Positions 1-7,018 of a stretch of DNA of 15,055 nt are shown here, one piece after another. The position numbers and the translations under genes were made by a program. The DNA is from a bacterium (GTDB taxonomy: Bacteria > Bacillota > Clostridia > Lachnospirales > Lachnospiraceae). Numbering within the stretch: the stretch's first letter is position 1; each line of letters begins with the position of its first letter. The stretch is taken from contig SFRL01000058.1 of the NCBI GenBank assembly GCA_004562765.1, positions 1-15,055 of the forward strand, in the 5' to 3' direction. The notes under the pieces are model-generated. The model did no database searches. It saw only the letters and a program-made list of their open reading frames with translations, and was not told where the DNA came from.

Positions 1-36
1 GTGCCGACTCGGTTCAAAAGAAATATTTTCCAGACT

Positions 37-59
37 GTCTCGTGAAAACGGGACTTTTT
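37..59 (+). terminator. Candidate intrinsic terminator facing right
   Basis: On the plus strand a 7-bp stem (37-43 with 48-54, one T·G wobble) closes a GAAA tetraloop and is followed by five T residues. This fits a short Rho-independent terminator for a plus-strand gene entering from left of the window. On the minus strand the same stem has a C/A mismatch and no U-run, so it is a poor terminator for the operon at 92-2839. A plus-strand reading frame open from base 1 stops in the loop at 43-45, but it is too short to identify. Confidence 0.45.
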
Positions 60-91
60 CTATGTCATGTCTGAAAAACATTTCTTGTTAT

Positions 92-1177
92 TTAGTTTTC
101 TTGCACGGCTTCCCTTCTTTGCCGTTCTAGTATCTCCATATATTGCTCATATGCTGCTTTTTGAAACAGTTTCAATATTTCCTCTTGCACATCTAGCATG
201 GCTGGATGAAGCCGAAGTCCATCAACATCTGAATCATATTCATAAGTCTTACAAATATCTATTTTTAAATCATCATATTTGAAATTGATTTCTACAACCA
301 CCTCACGTAAATCAGACAAACATTCAAATTTATATCCCATTGTTGTAATATAAAAATCATTTTGTAAACATTCTTGAACAAATGAATTATTTCTAATACT
401 GGTTCCATTTAAAATTGCACTTGTAATCCCCTGCAAACTTGATAAAGCAGAATCTTCCTCCTCGTTCAATTCTTTAGTATCATCATCATCTGAACCCTCA
501 TATTTCTTCAATTCTACTTTAGTTACTGTTTCAAACCGCCATCCTTCAAAATTTCTTTTCACAAATTCATCAAAAAAAGCTACTCTATTTTCATTTGTTA
601 ATATTTGCAAAGATATATGTCTGGTATGTACTGTCGTATCTTTCTTTGTTGCTTCCACCAAAAATTTGTTTATCTCTTTCATCTCAGTTGAAGATGCTTG
701 CCTCACGTCAATAAGTGCCTTTTCTTTTGAAGTTTTAGTAACAATAATATCTGTGTTTTTATATTGAGTCGAAATAAATTCATTTCTACCCGGACGAATT
801 ATCGCATATCGCAATCTTACCGCTAACTGGTCATCGTTCACTCGACTTACACCTGAAAGTCTATAGCGCGTCATTCCAAAAGAAGCGTTTCCAAAAAAAT
901 CCTCTAAGCCATCCATAATATTATCTATATCTTTAATTTCCACTTCTAATACTGATGACTTTATGTAATTTCCGCCATCGTCCATAGATTGACTCAATTT
1001 CTCGATATCATAGCTTCCCCATAGGATAGGATATACTTGCTCCGCAATCTGCTCAGAATTAGTAGAGGCAAGAATAATTCCTTGCTCCTTAAGTATTTTT
1101 CTTATACGAAAAGGTTTCAGCTTTCCATCTTCAATAACTCTTTTCAGCTCTTTATTATCAATATATTTTGATACCAT
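92..1177 (-). CDS. Unrecognised 361-aa protein, third gene of AT-rich nuclease operon
   Basis: I do not recognise this protein. The start at 1177 has GGGAGAG a few bases upstream; an upstream in-frame ATG at 1213 lies inside the preceding gene and has no ribosome binding site. It follows the nuclease gene by 16 bp, so the two are almost certainly co-transcribed. What is visible: residues 8-65 are helical and basic (IEDGKLKPFRIRKILKEQG), resembling a SAP or winged-helix type nucleic-acid binding element, though I cannot confirm the fold. Residues 75-225 alternate strand-like and charged segments. Residues 226-243 form a strongly acidic linker (EGSDDDD then NEEEED-like). Residues 329-358 are a probable terminal coiled coil. 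There is no signal peptide or membrane segment, so it is probably cytosolic. By position it may be the sensor, regulator or DNA-binding partner of the nuclease; that role is inference. Confidence 0.72.
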   Translation of the reverse strand: MVSKYIDNKELKRVIEDGKLKPFRIRKILKEQGIILASTNSEQIAEQVYPILWGSYDIEKLSQSMDDGGNYIKSSVLEVEIKDIDNIMDGLEDFFGNASFGMTRYRLSGVSRVNDDQLAVRLRYAIIRPGRNEFISTQYKNTDIIVTKTSKEKALIDVRQASSTEMKEINKFLVEATKKDTTVHTRHISLQILTNENRVAFFDEFVKRNFEGWRFETVTKVELKKYEGSDDDDTKELNEEEDSALSSLQGITSAILNGTSIRNNSFVQECLQNDFYITTMGYKFECLSDLREVVVEINFKYDDLKIDICKTYEYDSDVDGLRLHPAMLDVQEEILKLFQKAAYEQYMEILERQRREAVQEN

Positions 1178-1193
1178 CTTCTCTCTCCCACGA

Positions 1194-2150
1194 TTATCGA
1201 TTATCCACTGCATTCAACTTACGATTCAGCAAAAATTTAATATTTATGGATTTTATTATATCCTGAGATATTTTTCCATCATCATAGTTGCTCAATATCG
1301 ATAAGAAATTCTCATTGATATAATCATTCTCTTCCTTCGTTTCTGTCCAAAAACATATATCAAACCCATCATATTGATTTTCATATTGAAACGCCCTACA
1401 CATACTCCACATATATTGAAAGCTCTCAGCGCCAATCTTATCAAAAAAGAAAATTACTAAAATTCTATTTATATGTGTATCACCATTACGTCCAACTGCT
1501 ACTTGCTCTTTTGTTTCACAAAAAATGTATTTTGAAAACAAATGATTTATACTCCAGTATTTTTCTGAAATAGGCTGGGAATTATTAATGCTTGGATACA
1601 AAACACTCAAGCTTTCCTGATATGACTCTTTTATCATACGACCAATTGCATCCCATCTTTCAATCATGTTATTTCCAGCAATAAAAATTTTGTATGGATT
1701 TCTTTTATTGGGAATCTGAATATTTGCTAAATACTCATCAAATTTGGATTGATTAAATTTTCCATCGTTACAATTAATAAGCAGTAATGCGCAATTTTTA
1801 TCCGCCCCTTCCGCATAAAATTCCTGTAGATCGCTATTGTTTCGCGCACAATCAATAAGATTTATCTCTTCATTAACCCATGTTTCAATTTCTTTTTTAT
1901 TAATCTTACTCCATACTCTATTTTTGCACTCTATAAATACCCCTTGCACACCGCCAATATACGGATCTCTATACTCCATATATAAATCAACACCATGTGT
2001 CTGCTTTGGTTTTCCTTCAGCATTCTTATGAGTACTTCGAGCACATTTTATTTCTTTATCACTCATTTTCTTAGTCCAATTAAACATTCCTAATAAATCG
2101 ACACCAAGCAATTCTAGTTTTTTCCCTATCTTTTGTGCATTTTCTCCCAT
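1194..2150 (-). CDS. PD-(D/E)XK-superfamily nuclease, probable effector of a defence operon
   Basis: The N-terminal 80 residues look like a restriction-endonuclease fold. A first helix carries Glu3 (GENAQKIGKKLELLG), then comes Asp55 in HGVDLYMEY, then Glu74-x-Lys76 in VFIECKNRV. This is the D...ExK signature of PD-(D/E)XK (Mrr/Holliday-resolvase-like) nucleases, which cut DNA with divalent metal. The remaining roughly 200 residues are unrecognised and may recognise a target or bind the partner. The start is well supported by GGGAGGTAATT just upstream. The preceding gene ends 5 bp before it and the next starts 16 bp after it, so it is the middle gene of a three-gene operon. No DNA methyltransferase is visible nearby, so it does not look like a classical restriction-modification system. 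The known two-gene GAPS4 system also pairs such a nuclease with another protein; I cannot tell from sequence alone whether this is related. Composition is AT-rich, unlike the adjacent phage genes. Confidence 0.75.
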   Translation of the reverse strand: MGENAQKIGKKLELLGVDLLGMFNWTKKMSDKEIKCARSTHKNAEGKPKQTHGVDLYMEYRDPYIGGVQGVFIECKNRVWSKINKKEIETWVNEEINLIDCARNNSDLQEFYAEGADKNCALLLINCNDGKFNQSKFDEYLANIQIPNKRNPYKIFIAGNNMIERWDAIGRMIKESYQESLSVLYPSINNSQPISEKYWSINHLFSKYIFCETKEQVAVGRNGDTHINRILVIFFFDKIGAESFQYMWSMCRAFQYENQYDGFDICFWTETKEENDYINENFLSILSNYDDGKISQDIIKSINIKFLLNRKLNAVDNR

Positions 2151-2155
2151 GTCAA

Positions 2156-2839
2156 TTACCTCCCTGCATACAATAACATTTTATATATACATTCCAATTC
2201 ATTTTCATTTATCATGTGGCGAGCTTTATAGATTGTAACAGCTCCTGTCATATGTATGACCATTCTTATAATTGAATCAACACATTTCCATTTAAAAGAT
2301 ATTTTTTGAATATTCTTTTTATATTTATCTATTGTTTCAAAAGGCATGTCCATGCAAGACAAATCAAAAGAACAATCTGCCAATAATCCATCATTCAAAA
2401 CAACTTGACGGGCAGTTACTTTTCCAACATAAATATCTTCTTCTTTGCTTAGATATTCAATCATCCGCGTAAATTTCATTTCAAGAGCCTCTATTATAAT
2501 ATGATTGTCGAAAGCTAGTGATATAGTTGTTATAATCTTTTGCGCATTTTTCGCGGTTCCCCAAATGTCCATATAATTATTTTTAACATCAATGTGAAAT
2601 TCTGTAACCACATACTTTTTTCTTGTAATGACTTCAAAATTATTTGACTGAAAATTATATTCTTGCGATTTATATATTTCTGTATATACATAAATACCAG
2701 CAAGAGACGTATCATCATAATTCTCTACTATAATTTTTGTCTCATCTAAAATATCCTTTTCAATCCTGCTTACTATTTCATCTATAGAGTATTCCTGCTC
2801 AAACTTAATTTTATATAGCAATATACTACTTGATGCCAT
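2156..2839 (-). CDS. Unrecognised 227-aa protein, first gene of AT-rich nuclease operon
   Basis: I do not recognise the family. The start at 2839 (MASSSILLYK) is preceded by AAAGGGG at a good distance. The open frame runs 34 codons further upstream, but that stretch overlaps the likely promoter and has no ribosome binding site. The protein has no signal peptide or clear membrane helix. The first 115 residues are rich in strand-forming residues and tyrosines, with the pattern EYSIDEIVSRIEKDI near residue 20. The second half is mixed helix and strand, ending in a helical segment around NENELECIYKMLLYAG. It is first in the operon and ends 5 bp before the nuclease start, whose ribosome binding site overlaps this gene's end, so translational coupling is likely. 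It could be a partner, inhibitor or target-recognition subunit for the nuclease; nothing in the sequence decides between these. Confidence 0.7.
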   Translation of the reverse strand: MASSSILLYKIKFEQEYSIDEIVSRIEKDILDETKIIVENYDDTSLAGIYVYTEIYKSQEYNFQSNNFEVITRKKYVVTEFHIDVKNNYMDIWGTAKNAQKIITTISLAFDNHIIIEALEMKFTRMIEYLSKEEDIYVGKVTARQVVLNDGLLADCSFDLSCMDMPFETIDKYKKNIQKISFKWKCVDSIIRMVIHMTGAVTIYKARHMINENELECIYKMLLYAGR

Positions 2840-2864
2840 ATCATCATCCCCTTTGGTTAAAGTC

Positions 2865-2905
2865 TTCTGCCTATTTATTATACACCATAATTTTCCATTA
2901 TTCAT
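2865..2905 (-). promoter_or_regulatory. Candidate sigma-A promoter of the three-gene AT-rich operon
   Basis: On the minus strand a perfect -10 hexamer TATAAT lies at 2882-2877 (plus-strand ATTATA), with a weak -35 (ATGAAT, 3 of 6 matches) 17 bp upstream at 2905-2900. Initiation around 2870 would give a leader of about 30 bases containing the AAAGGGG ribosome binding site. It lies between the terminator of the recombinase operon and the first codon of the 227-aa gene, so the cargo operon can be expressed independently of the phage. The weak -35 lowers confidence. Confidence 0.45.
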
Positions 2906-2988
2906 CATATATCTCCAGCATCGGTTCAATTGTCCAATCAATTAAAATGTCTGTAAACTTAATCTACAAACTGCATTTTTTCCTCTAT

Positions 2989-3030
2989 AAAAAAGGCATC
3001 CCACAAGCTCATCTGAACCTGCAGGATGCC
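2989..3030 (-). terminator. Strong intrinsic terminator of the recombinase operon
   Basis: In minus-strand orientation a 13-bp stem (3030-3018 with 3007-2995, three G·U wobbles and no mismatches) encloses a 10-base loop and is followed directly by six U residues (2994-2989). It starts 12 bp after the stop of the second full recombinase. It separates the phage-side transcript from the AT-rich operon downstream. Confidence 0.88.
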
Positions 3031-3042
3031 TCCATGCCATAC

Positions 3043-4623
3043 CTATCTATCCACTTCTATCTCCACACCAGACTTAAATTTCACTGCTATCTTCTCATCA
3101 AAAACGGTTACCTTTTCCACTAGCCGCCTGACCAGCTGTTCATCATACTCTATCGGTATATCCTTCTGTTCCTCCAGGAATGCTTTCAACTCTTCGATAT
3201 GCTTTTTCTGCCCGTCACGCTCCGCGTCCTGTGCCAGCACCTTCTGCCTCTGCTCCCGGAGGCTGTGGATTTCGTCAGCTACAGCGTTGTAATCTTTCTT
3301 TCCATTTGCCAATTTCAGTAGTTTCTGCTGTTGTTCCACCAGCCTGCGGTCAATCTCTGCAATCTTCCCGCAGCTGTTATTCTCAAGCACCTGAAAGATA
3401 TTCGCCTGCAGGATGGGCAGGAAAGTATCTCTGCCGCCTAACAGGTCATTGATTGCCCTTGCCACCGCTTCCTGTAACTCTGACTCCTGGATCGTCGGTG
3501 CGTCACATCCTTCCGGTCCGTGTTCCACGCGGGTGCAGCACCGCCACACCGTAGAACGCTTTCCTCTGTTGTTCCACGCAATCCTGCGGTAAATTTCACC
3601 GCATTTCGGGCAGTAAACAATGCTGGATAACGCATATTTACTGCTGTAAACCCTTTTCTTCCTGTTTTCCCCGCTGTGCAGATTTGCCCGCCGTACCATT
3701 TCCTCCTGTACCTGCATATAAAGGTCACGGGGAACGATCGGCTCATGGCTGTTCTCCACATAATACTGCGGTACGATCCCGTTGTTCTTTACCCGTTTTT
3801 TCGTGAGAAAATCCACCGTATATGTTTTTGCAAGCAGCGCATCCCCGATATATTTTTCATTCTGCAGGATTTTCTTTATGGTCTCCGGCCTCCATTTTTT
3901 CTTTCCTGCCCCGGTAAGGATGCCGTCTGCCTCCAATCCCTTCCCTATCTGCAAAAGGCTTGCGCCCTCCAGGTATTCCCGGTAGATCCTCTTGACTACT
4001 TCTGCTTCTTCCGGCTCAATAACCAGATGCCCCTCAGCGTCTTTCGTATATCCGAGGAAACGGTTGTGGTTGACCTGTACAAGTCCCTGCTGGTAACGGT
4101 ACTGTAGGCCTATCTTCACGTTCTGGCTCAATGACTCGCTTTCCTGCTGCGCCAATGACGCCATGATGGTCAGCATGACTTCACCTTTTGCATCCATTGT
4201 GTTGATGTTTTCTTTTTCAAAAAACACGGGGATTCCCCTGTCCTTCAGCTGCCGGATATATTTCAGGCAGTCCAGTGTATTCCTTGCAAAGCGGCTGATG
4301 GACTTTGTAATGACCATCTGGATTTTCCCTTCCATACATTCTTCGATCATGCGGTTAAATTCTTCCCGTTTCCGGGTATCCGTTCCGGAGATTCCATCAT
4401 CTGCGAATATCCCGGCAAATTCCCAATCGGGATTCTTTTTGATAAATGCCGTGTAATGCTCAATCTGCGCTTCATAACTTGTGGCCTGCTCATCACTGTC
4501 CGTAGAGACGCGGCAGTAGGCAGCTACACGGATCTTTTGTTTTTCTTCATTATTCCTTCCCAGCCCCATACGTGGTCTGGCAGGGATAACGGTAACCTTC
4601 GGGTTTCCAACCATCTGCCCCAT
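3043..4623 (-). CDS. Large serine recombinase (site-specific integrase), third of a trio
   Basis: This 526-residue cytosolic protein has the full large serine recombinase layout. The N-terminal resolvase catalytic domain (about residues 31-175) has the nucleophile Ser40 in AAYCRVSTDSDEQ and the conserved arginine segment KSISRFARNT at 107-116. A 'recombinase' DNA-binding domain spans about 185-315. A zinc beta-ribbon has Cys338, Cys341, Cys362/363 and Cys373. A coiled coil follows at about 420-487, then a short C-terminal strand region. Such enzymes cut and rejoin two att sites through a covalent serine-DNA intermediate. The start at 4623 is 2 bp after the stop of the 137-aa gene, with GTGAGGG as ribosome binding site overlapping that gene's end, so the genes are probably translationally coupled. 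It is the last gene before the terminator at 2989-3030. Length and all key residues look intact. It is the best candidate, with its upstream paralogue, for the phage integrase. Confidence 0.93.
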   Translation of the reverse strand: MGQMVGNPKVTVIPARPRMGLGRNNEEKQKIRVAAYCRVSTDSDEQATSYEAQIEHYTAFIKKNPDWEFAGIFADDGISGTDTRKREEFNRMIEECMEGKIQMVITKSISRFARNTLDCLKYIRQLKDRGIPVFFEKENINTMDAKGEVMLTIMASLAQQESESLSQNVKIGLQYRYQQGLVQVNHNRFLGYTKDAEGHLVIEPEEAEVVKRIYREYLEGASLLQIGKGLEADGILTGAGKKKWRPETIKKILQNEKYIGDALLAKTYTVDFLTKKRVKNNGIVPQYYVENSHEPIVPRDLYMQVQEEMVRRANLHSGENRKKRVYSSKYALSSIVYCPKCGEIYRRIAWNNRGKRSTVWRCCTRVEHGPEGCDAPTIQESELQEAVARAINDLLGGRDTFLPILQANIFQVLENNSCGKIAEIDRRLVEQQQKLLKLANGKKDYNAVADEIHSLREQRQKVLAQDAERDGQKKHIEELKAFLEEQKDIPIEYDEQLVRRLVEKVTVFDEKIAVKFKSGVEIEVDR

Positions 4624-4625
4624 AT

Positions 4626-5039
4626 CTAACCCTCACTTTCTATCAGGCTATAGGCATATTCTGCCTGCATAAATGGATCTTCATATTGCTTCTCCATCGG
4701 CTTTGTGGAAAAATCCACCGGATAGGTGACTTTTTCTTCTTCCTTTTGTTCCCATACCCTGCCCAGCTTTTCTGCCCGTTTTTTTAGTTCCTGCTCCGCC
4801 TTGTCAAACGTCTCTCGGTCAATAATCGCCGGGTAATACGCATCCCCGAGGTAATGCCTGTTCTGCAATAACCGTTTGGCAGAACCATGCCAGGTCTCAA
4901 TCCCTGCCTGCTTTGCGGCCGGCATCAGGGCAAGCCCCGATAAATAACCCCGATACAGTTTCCTAACCCTTTCTGCCTGCTCCTCATCAATGACTGCACG
5001 ACCATCTTCAATCCGGTATCCATATGGTGTATGTCCCAT
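4626..5039 (-). CDS. Catalytic-domain-less 'recombinase' domain protein, middle of a trio
   Basis: This 137-residue protein aligns by eye with the central DNA-binding part of the flanking large serine recombinases. TPYGYRIEDGRAVIDEEQAERVRKLYRGY corresponds in shorter segments to the region around residues 188-220 of the downstream protein, and LLQNRHYLGDAYY to its ILQNEKYIGDA near 252-262. It lacks the catalytic resolvase domain, so it has no nucleophilic serine, and it lacks the zinc ribbon and coiled coil. The last 45 residues (WEQKEEEKVTYP onward) are acidic and specific to it. It begins 4 bp after the first recombinase stop, with GGAAAGGATG as ribosome binding site, and ends 2 bp before the next start. 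The intact frame, own ribosome binding site and unique tail argue against a pseudogene fragment. A role as accessory DNA-binding or directionality partner in a three-component recombinase is inference. Confidence 0.85.
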   Translation of the reverse strand: MGHTPYGYRIEDGRAVIDEEQAERVRKLYRGYLSGLALMPAAKQAGIETWHGSAKRLLQNRHYLGDAYYPAIIDRETFDKAEQELKKRAEKLGRVWEQKEEEKVTYPVDFSTKPMEKQYEDPFMQAEYAYSLIESEG

Positions 5040-5043
5040 CCCA

Positions 5044-6597
5044 TCACATCCTTTCCCTGAGCGTAAGCCCGCATTTCATCTGGAATCCTATATCGTTTCT
5101 TGAGTATACGGTAATCTGCTCCACAAACCGTCCAAAAAGTTCCCCGTCAAAGGCTGTGAGCATCTCCCCTTTCTCTGCAAATTTCAAAAGTGCCTCCACT
5201 TCCCCGGTCTTTACCATTTCCCCGTTTACAGAATGGGAAAGCCCGTTCTTTTGCATCTCCAGTTCCGCCGCTTCCTGTAATAATTCATTGTTTTCCTTAT
5301 TAAAAAGAGCAGGTTCCAGATACCCCTTCGCCATCAGGCCGGTGAGTATCTGTCTCTGCTCCGCATTTTTCTCCATCTTCAATTCCAATTCCTGTATCAT
5401 GCCGAAACTGTCCGACCGGTCCATCTCCCTCAGACTTTCCAGCAGGGGCCTCAGTACAAACCTACGTCCATAAACCAGTTTGTTCATCATCGTCACGAAG
5501 GCTTTCTCCACATCCGCATTGCGGATGAATTTCATGGAACACGCTGTGACGTCATCGATATGTTTCCCGCAGCACCATGCCACATACTTTCCGCCGTTTT
5601 TGCTGTGTATCCTCCGCTTAAACTTGCCGCCGCATTCCGAGCAGATAATTTTCCCGGAGAACGGATACCGGTTCAGATATTTTCCGCTGCCTTTTGTGAT
5701 CCCCTTTTCCAGCCGCCTTTGATTGAGGACTGCCCCGGCAGCCTCAAAATCCTCACGGCTGATGATCGGTTCATGGTGGCATTGCATCAGGTACTGGTCT
5801 TTCTCCCCATAGTTCGTATGCCTGTTAAAGTGCTCGTCCGTATAGGTTTTCTGGAAGATTACATCTCCCACATACTTCTCGTTATAGATCATGCCCCGGA
5901 TCGTCGATGCCGTCCATTTCCCACCCTTTTTTGTGGGCACTTTCCTGGCATTCAGTTCATCTGCTATCTGGTGTGTACTGATTCCAGATAGCACCTGTGC
6001 AAAAATATATTTTACAGTCTCTGCCTGCTCCTGGTTGATCTCCATTCCCCCGTCCACATAATCATAACCATATGGCGGATAGGAAATCTTGAACGTGCCG
6101 TTCTGGAACCTTCTTTTGACTCCCCATTTGCTGTTTTCAGAAATTGAAACAGACTCGCTCTCCGCAAGGCTGCTCAGGATGGAAAGCATCAGTTCGCTCT
6201 CCATGGACTGGGTATTGATATTTTCCTTTTCGAAATAGATGAAGACGCCAAGATCCGTCAGTTTCCGCACCAGTTCCAGGCAATCCGTTGTATTCCTTGC
6301 GAACCGGCTGATAGACTTTACAACAATGAAATCAACCTTGTGTGCTTCGCAGTCTGAAATCAGCCTTAACAGCTGTGTCCTTTTTTCTTTCTTGGTTCCG
6401 GTTATCCCTTCGTCATAATAGACTCCCGCAAACTCCCATTCCGGATTTGCTTTTATGAAGGACTCATAATGGGATTTTTGTGCCTCCAGGCTTACCAGCT
6501 GTTCGTCACTTCCTGTTGATACCCTGCAGTAAGCCGCCACCCGGAGCTTTTTAGTGATAAGAGGTTCTGCCATATCGATCTTTGTAATCCTTTTCAT
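5044..6597 (-). CDS. Large serine recombinase (site-specific integrase), first of a trio
   Basis: This 517-residue serine recombinase has a catalytic domain at about 17-160 with nucleophile Ser27 in AAYCRVSTGSDEQ, the arginine motif KSISRFARNT at 94-103, and ENINTQSMESELMLSIL at its helix E. The recombinase domain covers about 172-300 (PPYGYDYVDGGMEI onward). A zinc ribbon has Cys319, Cys322, Cys342/343 and Cys353, followed by a helical, probably coiled-coil region. The chosen start at 6597 (MKRITKID) has AAGGAAGGTGA upstream; the longer start at 6627 has its nearest purine-rich stretch about 14 bases away. It is clearly homologous to but diverged from the 526-aa recombinase downstream, so the two are paralogues rather than a recent duplication. 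It is 62 bp from the SHOCT-like gene upstream and 4 bp from the 137-aa gene downstream. It may act jointly with those proteins in integration or excision. Confidence 0.93.
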   Translation of the reverse strand: MKRITKIDMAEPLITKKLRVAAYCRVSTGSDEQLVSLEAQKSHYESFIKANPEWEFAGVYYDEGITGTKKEKRTQLLRLISDCEAHKVDFIVVKSISRFARNTTDCLELVRKLTDLGVFIYFEKENINTQSMESELMLSILSSLAESESVSISENSKWGVKRRFQNGTFKISYPPYGYDYVDGGMEINQEQAETVKYIFAQVLSGISTHQIADELNARKVPTKKGGKWTASTIRGMIYNEKYVGDVIFQKTYTDEHFNRHTNYGEKDQYLMQCHHEPIISREDFEAAGAVLNQRRLEKGITKGSGKYLNRYPFSGKIICSECGGKFKRRIHSKNGGKYVAWCCGKHIDDVTACSMKFIRNADVEKAFVTMMNKLVYGRRFVLRPLLESLREMDRSDSFGMIQELELKMEKNAEQRQILTGLMAKGYLEPALFNKENNELLQEAAELEMQKNGLSHSVNGEMVKTGEVEALLKFAEKGEMLTAFDGELFGRFVEQITVYSRNDIGFQMKCGLTLRERM

Positions 6598-6659
6598 CCA
6601 CTCACCTTCCTTTCCGGTATGTGACATGTTACCGTCAAATCCCCTCTATAGCAAGCATT

Positions 6660-6884
6660 TCAGGGCATAATCCTTGCCAATGCCGGAGAGAAAGATTCCC
6701 GGTTTAATGCCATGATTTTGTCAAATTCTTCTATAGTAATCATTCCAAGATCGAGCAGTTTCCTGGTCAGTTTTTCCGCCCGTATATAGTCATATTCCCG
6801 CTGCAGTTCTTCCTGCGTAAACTGCTTTTTTCCTGGTGCCACAGCTGCCGGCGCATTAAGAACCTGCACTTTTCTTTCTTCCAT
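6660..6884 (-). CDS. Small SHOCT-like helical protein preceding the recombinases
   Basis: This 74-residue protein has a short disordered N-terminus and a helical C-terminal half, FTQEELQREYDYIRAEK then TRKLLDLGMITIEEFDKIMAL, ending with RESFSPALARIMP. The pattern of a helix, then 'L-x-x-G-hydrophobic-I-T-x-x-E-F', is the SHOCT (short C-terminal) type. Proteins of this style are often found just before serine recombinases in Lachnospiraceae mobile elements; that is recalled knowledge, not checked here. The start at 6884 has GAAGGGAG about 10 bases upstream. The frame stays open upstream into the endolysin gene, but no earlier start has a good ribosome binding site. It lies between the hairpin after the endolysin and the first recombinase, and may assist or regulate recombination. 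That role is inferred from position only. Confidence 0.78.
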   Translation of the reverse strand: MEERKVQVLNAPAAVAPGKKQFTQEELQREYDYIRAEKLTRKLLDLGMITIEEFDKIMALNRESFSPALARIMP

Positions 6885-6948
6885 TCCAAACACACTCCCT
6901 TCTACTGTTATGTAAAGACGGGAATATTGACCTTCTTTCATAAATCTA

Positions 6949-6996
6949 CAATAAATACAGTTTCTGCCGGCCACATCAAATGCAGCCGGCAGAAAC
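6949..6996 (-). terminator. Hairpin after endolysin, probable weak terminator
   Basis: A perfect 12-bp inverted repeat (6960-6971 with 6985-6996) with a 13-base loop lies 22 bp downstream of the endolysin stop. In minus-strand orientation it is followed by TGTATTTATTG, which is U-rich but not an unbroken U-run, so termination may be incomplete. It marks the boundary between the lysis and recombination modules. A protein-binding operator or RNA-processing site is an alternative. Confidence 0.55.
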
Positions 6997-7018
6997 ATAA
7001 AACCCTGGCACTCTTTAC

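Noticed and set aside
1..15. The minus strand here contains ACCGAGTCGG, like the 3' hairpin of the Streptococcus pyogenes Cas9 tracrRNA
   Set aside because: Only about ten bases match and they form a short self-complementary motif. There is no anti-repeat, CRISPR repeat or cas gene in the window, so I treat it as chance.
92..2150. The nuclease operon as a classical restriction-modification system
   Set aside because: None of the three proteins shows a methyltransferase motif such as an SAM-binding FxGxG or a DPPY/PC catalytic motif.
2840..2941. 34-codon upstream extension of the 227-aa gene
   Set aside because: The extension covers the TATAAT promoter candidate and has no ribosome binding site at its start, while the internal ATG at 2839 has AAAGGGG at good spacing.
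4626..5039. The 137-aa gene as a decayed recombinase pseudogene
   Set aside because: It has its own start and ribosome binding site, no internal stops, tight coupling on both sides and a specific acidic C-terminal tail. These favour a real small protein.
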